Positions 1 through 4,685 of a stretch of 6,030 nt of DNA are shown here, one piece after another (within the stretch, counting starts at the first letter, position 1; every line of letters begins with the position of its first letter). The stretch is taken from assembly GCA_021325695.1 (NCBI GenBank), contig JAJTCR010000096.1:1-6030 (forward strand), in the 5' to 3' direction. The DNA comes from Steroidobacteraceae bacterium. GTDB lineage: Bacteria > Pseudomonadota > Gammaproteobacteria > Steroidobacterales > Steroidobacteraceae. Under the pieces are notes generated by a model. That model was not told the origin of the DNA and did not search any database. It worked only from the letters and a program-made list of their open reading frames with translations. A program made the translations under genes and the position numbers.

Positions 1-206
1 CGAACGGCCGTCGGCGTCTCGAACACCGGTGGCTCCTGCGGTGGGGGCGGTGGTTCGGGGCCGCCATCGGAACCGCCGCCGCCGCCTCCACCGCATCCCG
101 CGAGCGCCGCCAGCACCAGGTACGTCGCGAGAACGAAAGCGTGCGGGCTCGGGACGCCGGAGCGGCCGCGTCGTAGTGATCCGTGCATCGTCGCTGCAGT
201 CGACAT
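1..206 (-). CDS. Putative lipoprotein, N-terminal part (cut by window edge)
   Basis: Reading leftwards from an ATG at 206, 68 codons stay open to the window edge, so only the N-terminus is seen. Residues 1-38 form a lipoprotein signal peptide: a basic stretch (R12, R13, R15), a hydrophobic core at about 23-36, and a lipobox L35-A36-G37-C38, so C38 should be lipidated after signal peptidase II cleavage. Residue +2 is Gly, not Asp, which in the usual Lol rule favours the outer membrane. After the Cys come seven glycines (39-45), then a Pro-rich linker (50-60), a typical flexible tether. A second in-frame ATG lies at 188, but the one at 206 has GGAGG six bases upstream, so it is preferred. The gene diverges from rnk. 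The mature domain is outside the window and no function can be given. The signal peptide call is firm; identity is unknown. Confidence 0.8.
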   Translation of the reverse strand, partial: MSTAATMHGSLRRGRSGVPSPHAFVLATYLVLAALAGCGGGGGGGSDGGPEPPPPPQEPPVFETPTAV

Positions 207-249
207 GCGAGCCCTCCGTGCGCGCGTTCGAACGGTCGCGGCGGTCGGC

Positions 250-255
250 AGTATA
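250..255 (-). promoter_or_regulatory. Candidate -10 element (TATACT) for the lipoprotein gene
   Basis: On the minus strand TATACT matches the sigma-70 -10 consensus at five of six positions and lies 43 bases before the ATG at 206. No convincing -35 hexamer is seen 16-18 bases upstream (AGCGTG at the 17-base spacing). The wider nonamer GCCTATACT also occurs before the HIG1 gene. Confidence 0.4.
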
Positions 256-346
256 GGCGTACCCCGCGACGGCACGCTCGCCGTGCGTTGCGTCCCGCAG
301 TGTCGTCAACTTGCTTTTGCCGGCCACCGCGGGCATAAGGTCGTCC

Positions 347-439
347 ATGACTTTCGTCGCCGAGAACCCTCATCTGCAGCCGTTGCACCGGCCGGGCGCA
401 TGCACGGCCCGGCTCGTGAACGCCCGGCGCCCGATCTGA
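347..439 (+). CDS. Doubtful 30-codon ORF between the lipoprotein gene and rnk
   Basis: An ATG at 347 opens a 30-residue frame ending at TGA 437-439. Two signals argue that it might be used: AAGG at 337-340 is six bases from the ATG, and TTGCTT (311-316) with CATAAG (334-339) form a weak -35/-10 pair with a 17-base spacer. The two readings compete: if that promoter were used, transcription would begin at about the ATG and the message would be leaderless. The peptide begins MTFVAENPHL and has no recognisable domain, membrane segment or run of one regulatory amino acid. A 7-bp hairpin lies within it and a longer dyad follows at 452-481. It may be a leader peptide, the front of a small RNA, or chance. 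Confidence 0.15.
   Translation: MTFVAENPHLQPLHRPGACTARLVNARRPI
391..413. repeat. Inverted repeat, 7-bp arms
   Basis: GCCGGGC at 391-397 and GCCCGGC at 407-413 are perfect inverse complements around a 9-base loop that itself contains GCATGC. It could form a hairpin in a transcript from either strand. There is no T-tract on either side, so it does not look like an intrinsic terminator. Confidence 0.4.
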
Positions 440-451
440 CCCGCACTCCCT

Positions 452-481
452 GAGCCGGCGTCCGATCGGACGACCGGGCTC
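452..481. repeat. Long imperfect palindrome upstream of rnk
   Basis: The core, CGTCCGATCGGACG at 459-472, is a perfect 14-base palindrome. Outside it CCGG (454-457 region) pairs with CCGG at 474-477, and GAG (452-454) with CTC (479-481), with single-base bulges. As DNA it could be a dimeric protein site. As RNA it would be a long stem with a very tight loop. It is followed on the plus strand by a mildly T-rich stretch (486-500) but not a true T-tract. It lies about 100 bases before the rnk start, so it could be an operator for either divergent gene or the end of a short transcript starting near 346. Confidence 0.45.
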
Positions 482-500
482 GCTCCTTCGTTTATCTCCT

Positions 501-515
501 GTGCGCCGTGCGCAC
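501..515. promoter_or_regulatory. Perfect 6-bp inverted repeat in the rnk promoter region
   Basis: GTGCGC (501-506), spacer CGT, GCGCAC (510-515) is a perfect dyad about 70 bases before the rnk start, where promoter or operator DNA is expected. No trustworthy -10/-35 pair could be read beside it, so the operator role is inference. A second, weaker dyad follows: CGCTG at 521-525 with CAGCG at 533-537. Confidence 0.3.
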
Positions 516-570
516 TCGCCCGCTGTCGCGTGCAGCGACCAGCGTCTGTCTTCCCCGGTTGCCCATGAAT

Positions 571-575
571 GGAGG
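571..575 (+). promoter_or_regulatory. Shine-Dalgarno GGAGG that fixes the rnk start at 584
   Basis: GGAGG ends eight bases before ATG 584. An alternative in-frame ATG at 569 overlaps this motif and has no comparable site of its own, so the longer form (five more residues) is unlikely. Confidence 0.8.
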
Positions 576-583
576 CCCAACCC

Positions 584-1009
584 ATGACCGGACTCGCTCG
601 CGAAATCTGCCTGACCGAACTCGACGTCGTCCGCATCGAGACGCTGCTCGAGGACCTGCGCCGACGGAAATCCCAGGATCGACAGGGCGTCGAGGCGCTC
701 GAGGATCGCGTGGACGCGGCACGCGTCGTGCACGCGACCTGCATCGAGCCGCAGGTGGTCACGATGAACTCGGTCGTCGTCCTGACCGACGCGGCGACGA
801 ACGTCGCGACCGAACTTACGCTCGTGTACCCGAAGGACGCCGATGCCGACCGCGGTCGCGTGTCGGTGCTGTCGCCGGTCGGTCGCGCCCTGATCGGTGC
901 GCGGATCGGCGACGTGCTGCGCGTGGTCGTGCAGGCCCAGCGTGACAACGAATTCAAGGTGACGGCGATCCCGTATCAGCCGGAGGCGGACGGGCGGTAC
1001 GACCTGTGA
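584..1009 (+). CDS. rnk: Rnk-type nucleoside diphosphate kinase regulator (GreA/GreB family)
   Basis: The 141-residue product matches the Rnk family in length (E. coli Rnk is about 136 residues) and in signature blocks. An N-terminal helical region (about 10-50) precedes the GreA/GreB-like C-terminal domain with V58-V59-T60-M61-N62-S63, L80-V81-Y82-P83, VLSPVG at 95-100 followed by ALIGARIGD (102-110), and the C-terminal YQPEADGRYDL (131-141). Known for the family: Rnk binds RNA polymerase near the secondary channel through its Gre-like fold, but its N-terminal coiled coil is too short to stimulate transcript cleavage. In E. coli it was first described as affecting nucleoside diphosphate kinase levels. 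Inference: a cytoplasmic transcription modulator here. The gene stands alone, facing the nitronate monooxygenase homologue, with a strong hairpin in between. The start at 584 is set by a GGAGG site. Confidence 0.92.
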   Translation: MTGLAREICLTELDVVRIETLLEDLRRRKSQDRQGVEALEDRVDAARVVHATCIEPQVVTMNSVVVLTDAATNVATELTLVYPKDADADRGRVSVLSPVGRALIGARIGDVLRVVVQAQRDNEFKVTAIPYQPEADGRYDL

Positions 1010-1025
1010 GGACTACCGGTGCTGG

Positions 1026-1059
1026 CGCGATCGGCTGTGCTCGTCCGCAGCCGGTCGCG
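1026..1059. terminator. Strong hairpin between convergent genes, probable bidirectional stop
   Basis: CGCGATCGGCTG (1026-1037) and CAGCCGGTCGCG (1048-1059) form a 12-bp stem with a single T/G mismatch (G-U wobble in the plus transcript) and a 10-base loop. It sits 16 bases after the rnk stop and 23 bases after the stop of the facing gene. Position and stability fit a shared terminator or a 3'-end protector. Neither side has a T-tract, so it is not a canonical intrinsic terminator and may need Rho or act only in RNA stability. Confidence 0.55.
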
Positions 1060-1082
1060 TGACGTGGCCCGATGACCCGATT

Positions 1083-2519
1083 TCAGGCCGCGGAGCGCTC
1101 CCCGAGCAGCGTGTCGATGACGTCGTCTGCCGAGTAGCTGTCGCGGCCTGGGCGCACGAAGCGGTGAACGGTCGTCGCATCGTCACCCGCGGTCACGAGC
1201 GCCGGTTCCGGGTCGCCGTGGCGGCGACGCTGCTCGTATCCGACCGCCGACACCAGTCCGTTGCACACGCACTTGCGCCCGTGCGTGTCGGCTTCGGCGC
1301 CGCCCTTGCGCAGGAAGTCCTCGAGCGGCTCGCCCGGGCAGCGGTAGCCGATCGTGCCGTCCGGTTCCTTGTAGCAGTGCCGCAGGTACCCCAGGTCGCA
1401 GATGCGCTCGCGCGCCGCGAACACTTCCGGCTCCGAGACCGTACTTGCGAGACGCACCACCTTGAATGGAAATCCCGTCGGTGATGCGTAGGGGTCGGTG
1501 AGCACACGAACACGTCCCTCACGACTCGCTTGCAGGACCGAGGCCTTGATTTCGGGCATGAGGCCCGACTCTTCGCAGAACGCGAACGCCGTGCCGACCT
1601 GGATACCATGCGCACCGACGGCCGCGGCCTGATCGAGTCCACGCGCATCGCCGAACCCGCCGCCCAGCCAGAACGGCAAACCCAGCTCGCGGACCTGTTC
1701 GAGGTTGGCGGCGTCCCGCTCGCCGTAGACCGGTTCACCGTTGGCATCGAGCGTCATCGGGCCGCGCGGCGGGGCGTTGTGTCCGCCGGCCGTCCGTCCT
1801 TCGACGATGAATCCGTCCACCTTCCCTGCGCTCTTGCGCGCGAGCGTCATCGCCAGCGTGGCCGACGATACGATGGCCAGGAACTTCGGACGCATGAGGC
1901 GCGTGAGCCCGTCGCGGAGATAGCGCTGGGGCTCGAAGCGCGCGAAATACTCTTCGCCCTTGTCGGCGCCGGCCACGTCGATCCGGAGTTCCGCGGGTTC
2001 ACCCGCGGCAAACCGGTCGAGCACCGCCGGGATCGAGCGCGGGATGCCCGCACCCATCAGCACGAAATCGACCCTCGCGAGCATGGCGCCGAACAGCGAC
2101 GCGAGGTTCGGCAGCTGGACTTTCTCGAGCAGGTTGATGCCCACCTGGCCCGTGTGCTTCGCCTTGGCCAGGAAGACCTCGGCGAAATTGCTGATCACGA
2201 TCAGGTCCAGCAGCGCCGACGACATCCTGAGCGTGGGAACCGGTTTCGACCTGAAAGGTGCGCTCGCGGGCTTGCCTCCCGGAACGAAATAACGATCCCA
2301 GACGCGTTGCGCGACGTCGCGCAACGGGAACGCATCGAAGGCGGCGCGCAGGTGGCCGCCCGGATCGCCGAGCTGCAGGCGCCGGGTGACGATCGTATCG
2401 ATGCCGGTGCCCGACACGACACCGAGCTGGCCACGCAACGCCACGCTGCGGGCCAGCGGCCAGGACGAGACCGCGACGCCCATGCCACCTTGGATGATGC
2501 GGGGAAGCTCGACGTGCAT
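1083..2519 (-). CDS. Nitronate monooxygenase / 2-nitropropane dioxygenase-family FMN protein, long form
   Basis: The 478-residue product has the FMN-binding TIM-barrel signatures of the NPD/FabK superfamily: RIIQGGMGV near the N-terminus (7-15), VDFVLMGAGIP (150-160), VEGRTAGGH (239-247, with the family His247), FWLGGGFGD (283-291) and GIQVGTAF (305-312) for phosphate binding. Characterised relatives oxidise alkyl nitronates (propionate-3-nitronate) or reduce enoyl-ACP; which applies here cannot be read. It is longer than typical class I enzymes (about 350 residues). After about 365 comes an extra region with Cys374, 382, 394, 417 and 419, including GYRCPGEP and RKCVCNGL, shared with a long-form subgroup I recognise as related but cannot name functionally. 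The frame stays open upstream to 2828, but ATG 2519 has GGAG eight bases ahead and begins the conserved fold directly. Probably cytoplasmic, single-gene unit. Confidence 0.85.
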   Translation of the reverse strand: MHVELPRIIQGGMGVAVSSWPLARSVALRGQLGVVSGTGIDTIVTRRLQLGDPGGHLRAAFDAFPLRDVAQRVWDRYFVPGGKPASAPFRSKPVPTLRMSSALLDLIVISNFAEVFLAKAKHTGQVGINLLEKVQLPNLASLFGAMLARVDFVLMGAGIPRSIPAVLDRFAAGEPAELRIDVAGADKGEEYFARFEPQRYLRDGLTRLMRPKFLAIVSSATLAMTLARKSAGKVDGFIVEGRTAGGHNAPPRGPMTLDANGEPVYGERDAANLEQVRELGLPFWLGGGFGDARGLDQAAAVGAHGIQVGTAFAFCEESGLMPEIKASVLQASREGRVRVLTDPYASPTGFPFKVVRLASTVSEPEVFAARERICDLGYLRHCYKEPDGTIGYRCPGEPLEDFLRKGGAEADTHGRKCVCNGLVSAVGYEQRRRHGDPEPALVTAGDDATTVHRFVRPGRDSYSADDVIDTLLGERSAA

Positions 2520-2557
2520 GTCATGGACTCCGACGGTGCATGGACGTGGGTGACGGC

Positions 2558-2588
2558 GGTGCGATCGGTCGTCGATCGCTGCGGCACC
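2558..2588. repeat. Two-part dyad upstream of the nitronate monooxygenase gene
   Basis: GCGATCG (2561-2567) and CGATCGC (2573-2579) are a perfect 7-bp inverted repeat with spacer GTCGT. GGTG (2558-2561) and CACC (2585-2588) can extend it after an internal loop. It lies about 42-70 bases before the ATG at 2519, either in the leader RNA or in promoter DNA. The wider gap 2520-2774 shows no convincing sigma-70 promoter for the minus-strand gene. Confidence 0.35.
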
Positions 2589-2716
2589 TGGCCGCGCAGG
2601 CGAAGCCGGTCCAGCTTGCCTCGGCTCGACCGACGATTCCTCGAAAGGCCCTGCATTTACGGTGCAACGGTCGCCGGGCGAATCGGTATTTTCCGCACCG
2701 GGCAAGCCAGGCGAGG

Positions 2717-2722
2717 CATAAT
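2717..2722 (+). promoter_or_regulatory. Candidate -10 (CATAAT) for the 83-residue protein gene
   Basis: CATAAT matches the -10 consensus at five of six positions and lies 52 bases before the ATG at 2775. The 16-18-base upstream positions hold no recognisable TTGACA-like hexamer, so this is a tentative call. Confidence 0.3.
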
Positions 2723-2774
2723 GCGTACCGGACGACGTTCGCCAGCTCTCCCTGACCCAAGAGGCCGCCACATC

Positions 2775-3026
2775 ATGGCGAAAAAGAAAAAGCGGGCGAC
2801 GACGAAAACCGCGAGCCGCCGGGTTCACTCCGCGAACGCGCTGGTCCAGGTGTTCGGCCTGAGCAAGGCCGGCACGTCGATCCAGCTGAACATCTACGCC
2901 GAGCAGGAAAAAATCGGCACCCTCGTGATCGGGCGCGGATCGCTCACGTGGTCAGGGAAGCAGTGGAAGCACGGTCGCCGCTTTTCATGGTCGCAGTTTG
3001 CGGCGCTGATGGAGCGCGACGGCTGA
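2775..3026 (+). CDS. Small Lys-rich conserved-looking protein of unknown function (83 aa)
   Basis: The protein starts MAKKKKRATTKTASRR, a basic tail of about 16 residues. A compact 65-residue part follows that reads like a small beta-rich domain: LVQVFGLSKAG, then strands IQLNIYAEQ and KIGTLVIGRGSLTWSG (46-61). Basic and aromatic residues come next (K62-R69, then FSWSQFAALM). I recall similar small hypothetical proteins in proteobacteria with the IGRGSLxWxG block, but no assigned function. Its basic charge would suit nucleic-acid binding; that is inference from composition only. The start is chosen because AAGAGG (2759-2764) precedes ATG 2775 at a 10-base distance and the longer open frame upstream is antisense to the neighbouring flavoprotein gene. 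It converges on the HIG1 gene with 20 bases between stop codons. Confidence 0.75.
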   Translation: MAKKKKRATTKTASRRVHSANALVQVFGLSKAGTSIQLNIYAEQEKIGTLVIGRGSLTWSGKQWKHGRRFSWSQFAALMERDG

Positions 3027-3046
3027 CCTCGACCGTGCCTGTGGCC

Positions 3047-3235
3047 TCAGCGCATCAGCACCGCCGCGATCAGCAGCACGATCGTGAGCGCCTGCAGGCC
3101 CACGCGTGCCCACATCAGCGGCTCGGCGAACTTCTCGTCGGTCGCCTCGCCGCCGCTCATCGACAGCAGGCCCGTGAACAGCGTCAGGACGGTGGCGGCC
3201 AGTGCCAGCACCAGGAGGATCATCATCAGGTCCAT
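3047..3235 (-). CDS. HIG1-domain twin-transmembrane protein (62 aa)
   Basis: This 62-residue protein has two hydrophobic helices (about 4-26 and 41-60) joined by a short polar hairpin (27-39, SGGEATDEKF). The block LMWARVGLQAL (40-50) contains the R-xxx-Q end of the HIG1/hypoxia-induced signature, and the overall size and twin-helix plan fit the bacterial members (PF04588-type). Mitochondrial homologues (Rcf1/HIGD) associate with respiratory supercomplexes and cytochrome oxidase; for bacterial members a link to terminal oxidases is plausible but not shown here, and no oxidase gene is in the window. ATG 3235 has a G-rich site (GGGGG) four bases upstream; the in-frame ATGs a few codons later have none nearby. 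A good -10 (TATACT) precedes it, with a perfect dyad at 3279-3295 over the expected -35. Confidence 0.82.
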   Translation of the reverse strand: MDLMMILLVLALAATVLTLFTGLLSMSGGEATDEKFAEPLMWARVGLQALTIVLLIAAVLMR

Positions 3236-3262
3236 GGTTCCCCCGCACGTCGGCTCGGACTT

Positions 3263-3268
3263 AGTATA
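3263..3268 (-). promoter_or_regulatory. Candidate -10 (TATACT) for the HIG1-domain gene
   Basis: On the minus strand TATACT lies 27 bases before ATG 3235, giving a short leader of about 20 bases. The -35 window (about 3285-3291) does not match TTGACA but is covered by an inverted repeat, which suggests control by a DNA-binding protein. Confidence 0.5.
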
Positions 3269-3278
3269 GGCCTGGGTG

Positions 3279-3295
3279 GCTGGACTTGGTCCAGC
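3279..3295. promoter_or_regulatory. Perfect 7-bp dyad, candidate operator between HIG1 and STAS-like genes
   Basis: GCTGGAC (3279-3285), spacer TTG, GTCCAGC (3289-3295) is a perfect 17-bp dyad. It lies 10 bases upstream of the minus-strand -10 of the HIG1 gene, overlapping its -35 window, in the 186-bp divergent gap. Its position fits an activator or repressor site; the binding protein is unknown. Confidence 0.45.
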
Positions 3296-3421
3296 ACCGC
3301 CCGCTGCCGCCAAGCCCCGAGGGACCCCGGGCCGGGCCGCATGGGCTTGCCTTCGGCGACCCCCTCTCGCGGGCGCTTGTCCTATAGCCATCGCTCGCGA
3401 CTTTGGGAGAGCGTCGCGCAC

Positions 3422-3826
3422 ATGGATTACGAGGTTACGTGGGAGGGCTCGTTCGGCTTCTACGCCCGGTTCACGGGCTGGGTGACGCCGGAATCCGCAG
3501 CGAGCGTCGCCCTCGCCCTGACCTCCGACCCGCGCTACGACGACCTGCGGTACGCGATCATCGACCTGAGCGGGGCGCCGGGACATACCTTCCGGCGGGA
3601 CGACCAGAACGCGATCGCCAACGCCATGGTCCAGCAGATCGGCGCAGGGATGGCCAACCGCAACATCGTCGAAATCGCCATCGCCACCGAGCCCCGCATG
3701 CTCAATTTCCTGCAGACGTACGCCTCGCTGACGACACGGCCTTTTTACGTCTTCGACAACCTGCCCGCGGCACGGCGATGGCTGGCCGAACAAACGGGGA
3801 CGTTCCGTCGCCTGATGGAGCCGTAG
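3422..3826 (+). CDS. SpoIIAA/STAS-like small protein, first gene of a probable operon with xth
   Basis: The 134-residue soluble protein has the strand/helix order of SpoIIAA-like (STAS/SEC14-type) proteins. An N-terminal strand pair, YEVTWEGSFGFYARFTGWVTPES, resembles the usual 'function ... G.vt.ed' opening. Then come a helix (25-35), strand YAIIDLSGA (44-52) where the family has its D-x-S loop, a helix with NAIANAMVQQ (63-72), strand IVEIAIAT (82-89) and C-terminal FYVFDNLPAARRWLAEQ (108-124), the common 'vF.dl.eAl.WL' ending. No signal peptide or membrane segment. Function of this subgroup is unknown; there is no kinase or phosphatase partner nearby, so a sigma-factor switch should not be assumed. 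GGGAGA (3405-3410) precedes ATG 3422 by 11 bases, a rather long gap. The stop is six bases from the next start, so co-transcription with exonuclease III is likely. Confidence 0.75.
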   Translation: MDYEVTWEGSFGFYARFTGWVTPESAASVALALTSDPRYDDLRYAIIDLSGAPGHTFRRDDQNAIANAMVQQIGAGMANRNIVEIAIATEPRMLNFLQTYASLTTRPFYVFDNLPAARRWLAEQTGTFRRLMEP

Positions 3827-3832
3827 CGCCTG

Positions 3833-4684
3833 ATGACGTCGCTCAAGATCGCCACCTTCAACGTGAACGGCATCCGCGCCCGGCTGCCGCACCTGCTCCG
3901 CTGGCTCGAGCGCGAACAGCCCGACATCGCCTGCCTGCAGGAGCTCAAGGCCGTGAGCGAGGGTTTTCCGATCCTCGACATCCGCGCCGCGGGCTACGAT
4001 GCGATCTGGCACGGGCAGCGCTCCTGGAACGGGGTCGCGATCCTGACGAAGGGCGCCACGCCCGTCGAGATCCGTCGCGCGTTGCCCGGCGACCCGGACG
4101 ACGATCACAGCCGCTACGTCGAGGCCGAAGTCGGCGACCTGATCGTCGGGTGCCTCTACCTGCCCAACGGCAATCCACAACCCGGACCCAAGTTCGACTA
4201 CAAACTGCGCTGGTTCGAGCGGTTGATCGCTCACGGGGCCGAGTTGTACGCGAGCGGCCGACCGGTGGTGCTCGCCGGCGATTACAACGTCGTACCGACT
4301 GACTTCGACATCTACAACCCGCGCTCGTGGCTCAAGGATGCGCTGCTGCAGCCCGAGAGTCGCGAGTGCTACCGGCGCCTCCTCGCGCAGGGCTGGACCG
4401 ACGCGTTGCGCAAGCTGTATCCGGAGGAGCGCATCTACACGTTCTGGGATTACTTCCGCCAGAGCTGGCAGCGGAACGCCGGTTTGCGCATCGACCACCT
4501 CCTGCTCAACGCGGAGGCGGCCGCGCGGCTGCTCGCTGCGGGCGTCGATCGCTGGGTGCGCGACCAGGAAAAGCCGAGCGACCATGCACCGACGTGGGTC
4601 ACGCTCGACGCCGAAACGTCGGCGAAAACCGCGCGCAAGCGCGCGGGCACGCAGGCCCGCACGGCGGCGCCCGCGCCGACGTGA
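3833..4684 (+). CDS. xthA: Exodeoxyribonuclease III (AP endonuclease)
   Basis: The 283-residue protein is a full-length ExoIII-type member of the exonuclease-endonuclease-phosphatase family. All catalytic landmarks are visible: N10-V-N-G near the start (metal/active-site Asn), E37 in LQELK, Y109 next to LPNGN, D150 and N152 in GDYNVVP, D221 in RIDH, and D250-H251 in KPSDHAP. Known role: hydrolysis 5' to abasic sites, 3'-phosphatase/phosphodiesterase and 3'-5' exonuclease activity on duplex DNA in cytoplasmic base-excision repair. The catalytic fold ends at about 260; a Lys/Arg/Ala/Thr tail (261-283) follows that is not in the E. coli enzyme (268 residues) and coincides with a hairpin. ATG 3833 follows the STAS-like stop by six bases; GGAG at 3817-3820 is 12 bases upstream. 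Its TGA and the facing gene's stop are one base apart. Confidence 0.95.
   Translation: MTSLKIATFNVNGIRARLPHLLRWLEREQPDIACLQELKAVSEGFPILDIRAAGYDAIWHGQRSWNGVAILTKGATPVEIRRALPGDPDDDHSRYVEAEVGDLIVGCLYLPNGNPQPGPKFDYKLRWFERLIAHGAELYASGRPVVLAGDYNVVPTDFDIYNPRSWLKDALLQPESRECYRRLLAQGWTDALRKLYPEERIYTFWDYFRQSWQRNAGLRIDHLLLNAEAAARLLAAGVDRWVRDQEKPSDHAPTWVTLDAETSAKTARKRAGTQARTAAPAPT
4625..4646 (-). terminator. Intrinsic terminator of the facing membrane-protein gene, inside xthA
   Basis: Read on the minus strand, CCGCGCG and CGCGCGG (within 4646-4629) form an all-GC 7-bp stem around a 4-base loop, directly followed by TTTT (4628-4625). This lies 40 bases past the stop codon of the minus-strand membrane protein at 4686, a normal place for a Rho-independent terminator. 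On the plus strand the same bases encode residues K265 to A271 of exonuclease III and have no T-tract, so the stop should act only leftwards. The T-run is short (four), so efficiency may be modest. Confidence 0.6.
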
Positions 4685-4685
4685 C

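Larger units (their letters stand above)
207..583. other. Divergent intergenic region, rich in dyads
   Basis: This 377-bp stretch separates the minus-strand lipoprotein gene from plus-strand rnk. It has no ORF with good coding support. It holds the candidate -10 of the lipoprotein gene, a possible 30-codon ORF at 347-439, and four inverted repeats (391-413, 452-481, 501-515, 521-537), listed separately where clear. No RNA family was recognised. The longer reading frames that cross it, for example on the minus strand from 957 to 370, are antisense to rnk and have the composition expected of GC-rich shadow frames. Confidence 0.6.

Noticed and set aside
370..957. A 195-codon minus-strand frame opposite rnk
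   Set aside because: Ser/Arg/Thr-rich shadow translation without recognisable motif. Rnk identity on the plus strand is firm.
1530..2774. A long plus-strand frame in phase with the 83-residue protein
   Set aside because: It is antisense to the clearly recognisable FMN protein and has no domain of its own. The Lys-rich protein has a proper start at 2775.
2520..2828. N-terminal extension of the flavoprotein by 103 residues
   Set aside because: The added sequence is Arg/Ser/Pro-rich without fold features and would run antisense into the 83-residue gene. The ATG at 2519 has its own GGAG and begins just before the conserved barrel motif.
3022..3051. GCTGA and TCAGC across the stop codons of the convergent 83-residue and HIG1 genes as a terminator
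   Set aside because: A 5-bp stem with a 20-base loop and no T-run is too weak. It mostly reflects the paired stop codons.
3047..4585. A 512-codon minus-strand frame running antisense through xthA and the STAS-like gene
   Set aside because: Only its last 62 codons are real (the HIG1 protein, with its own start, ribosome site and -10). The rest opposes two well-identified genes and is the usual open shadow frame of GC-rich DNA.
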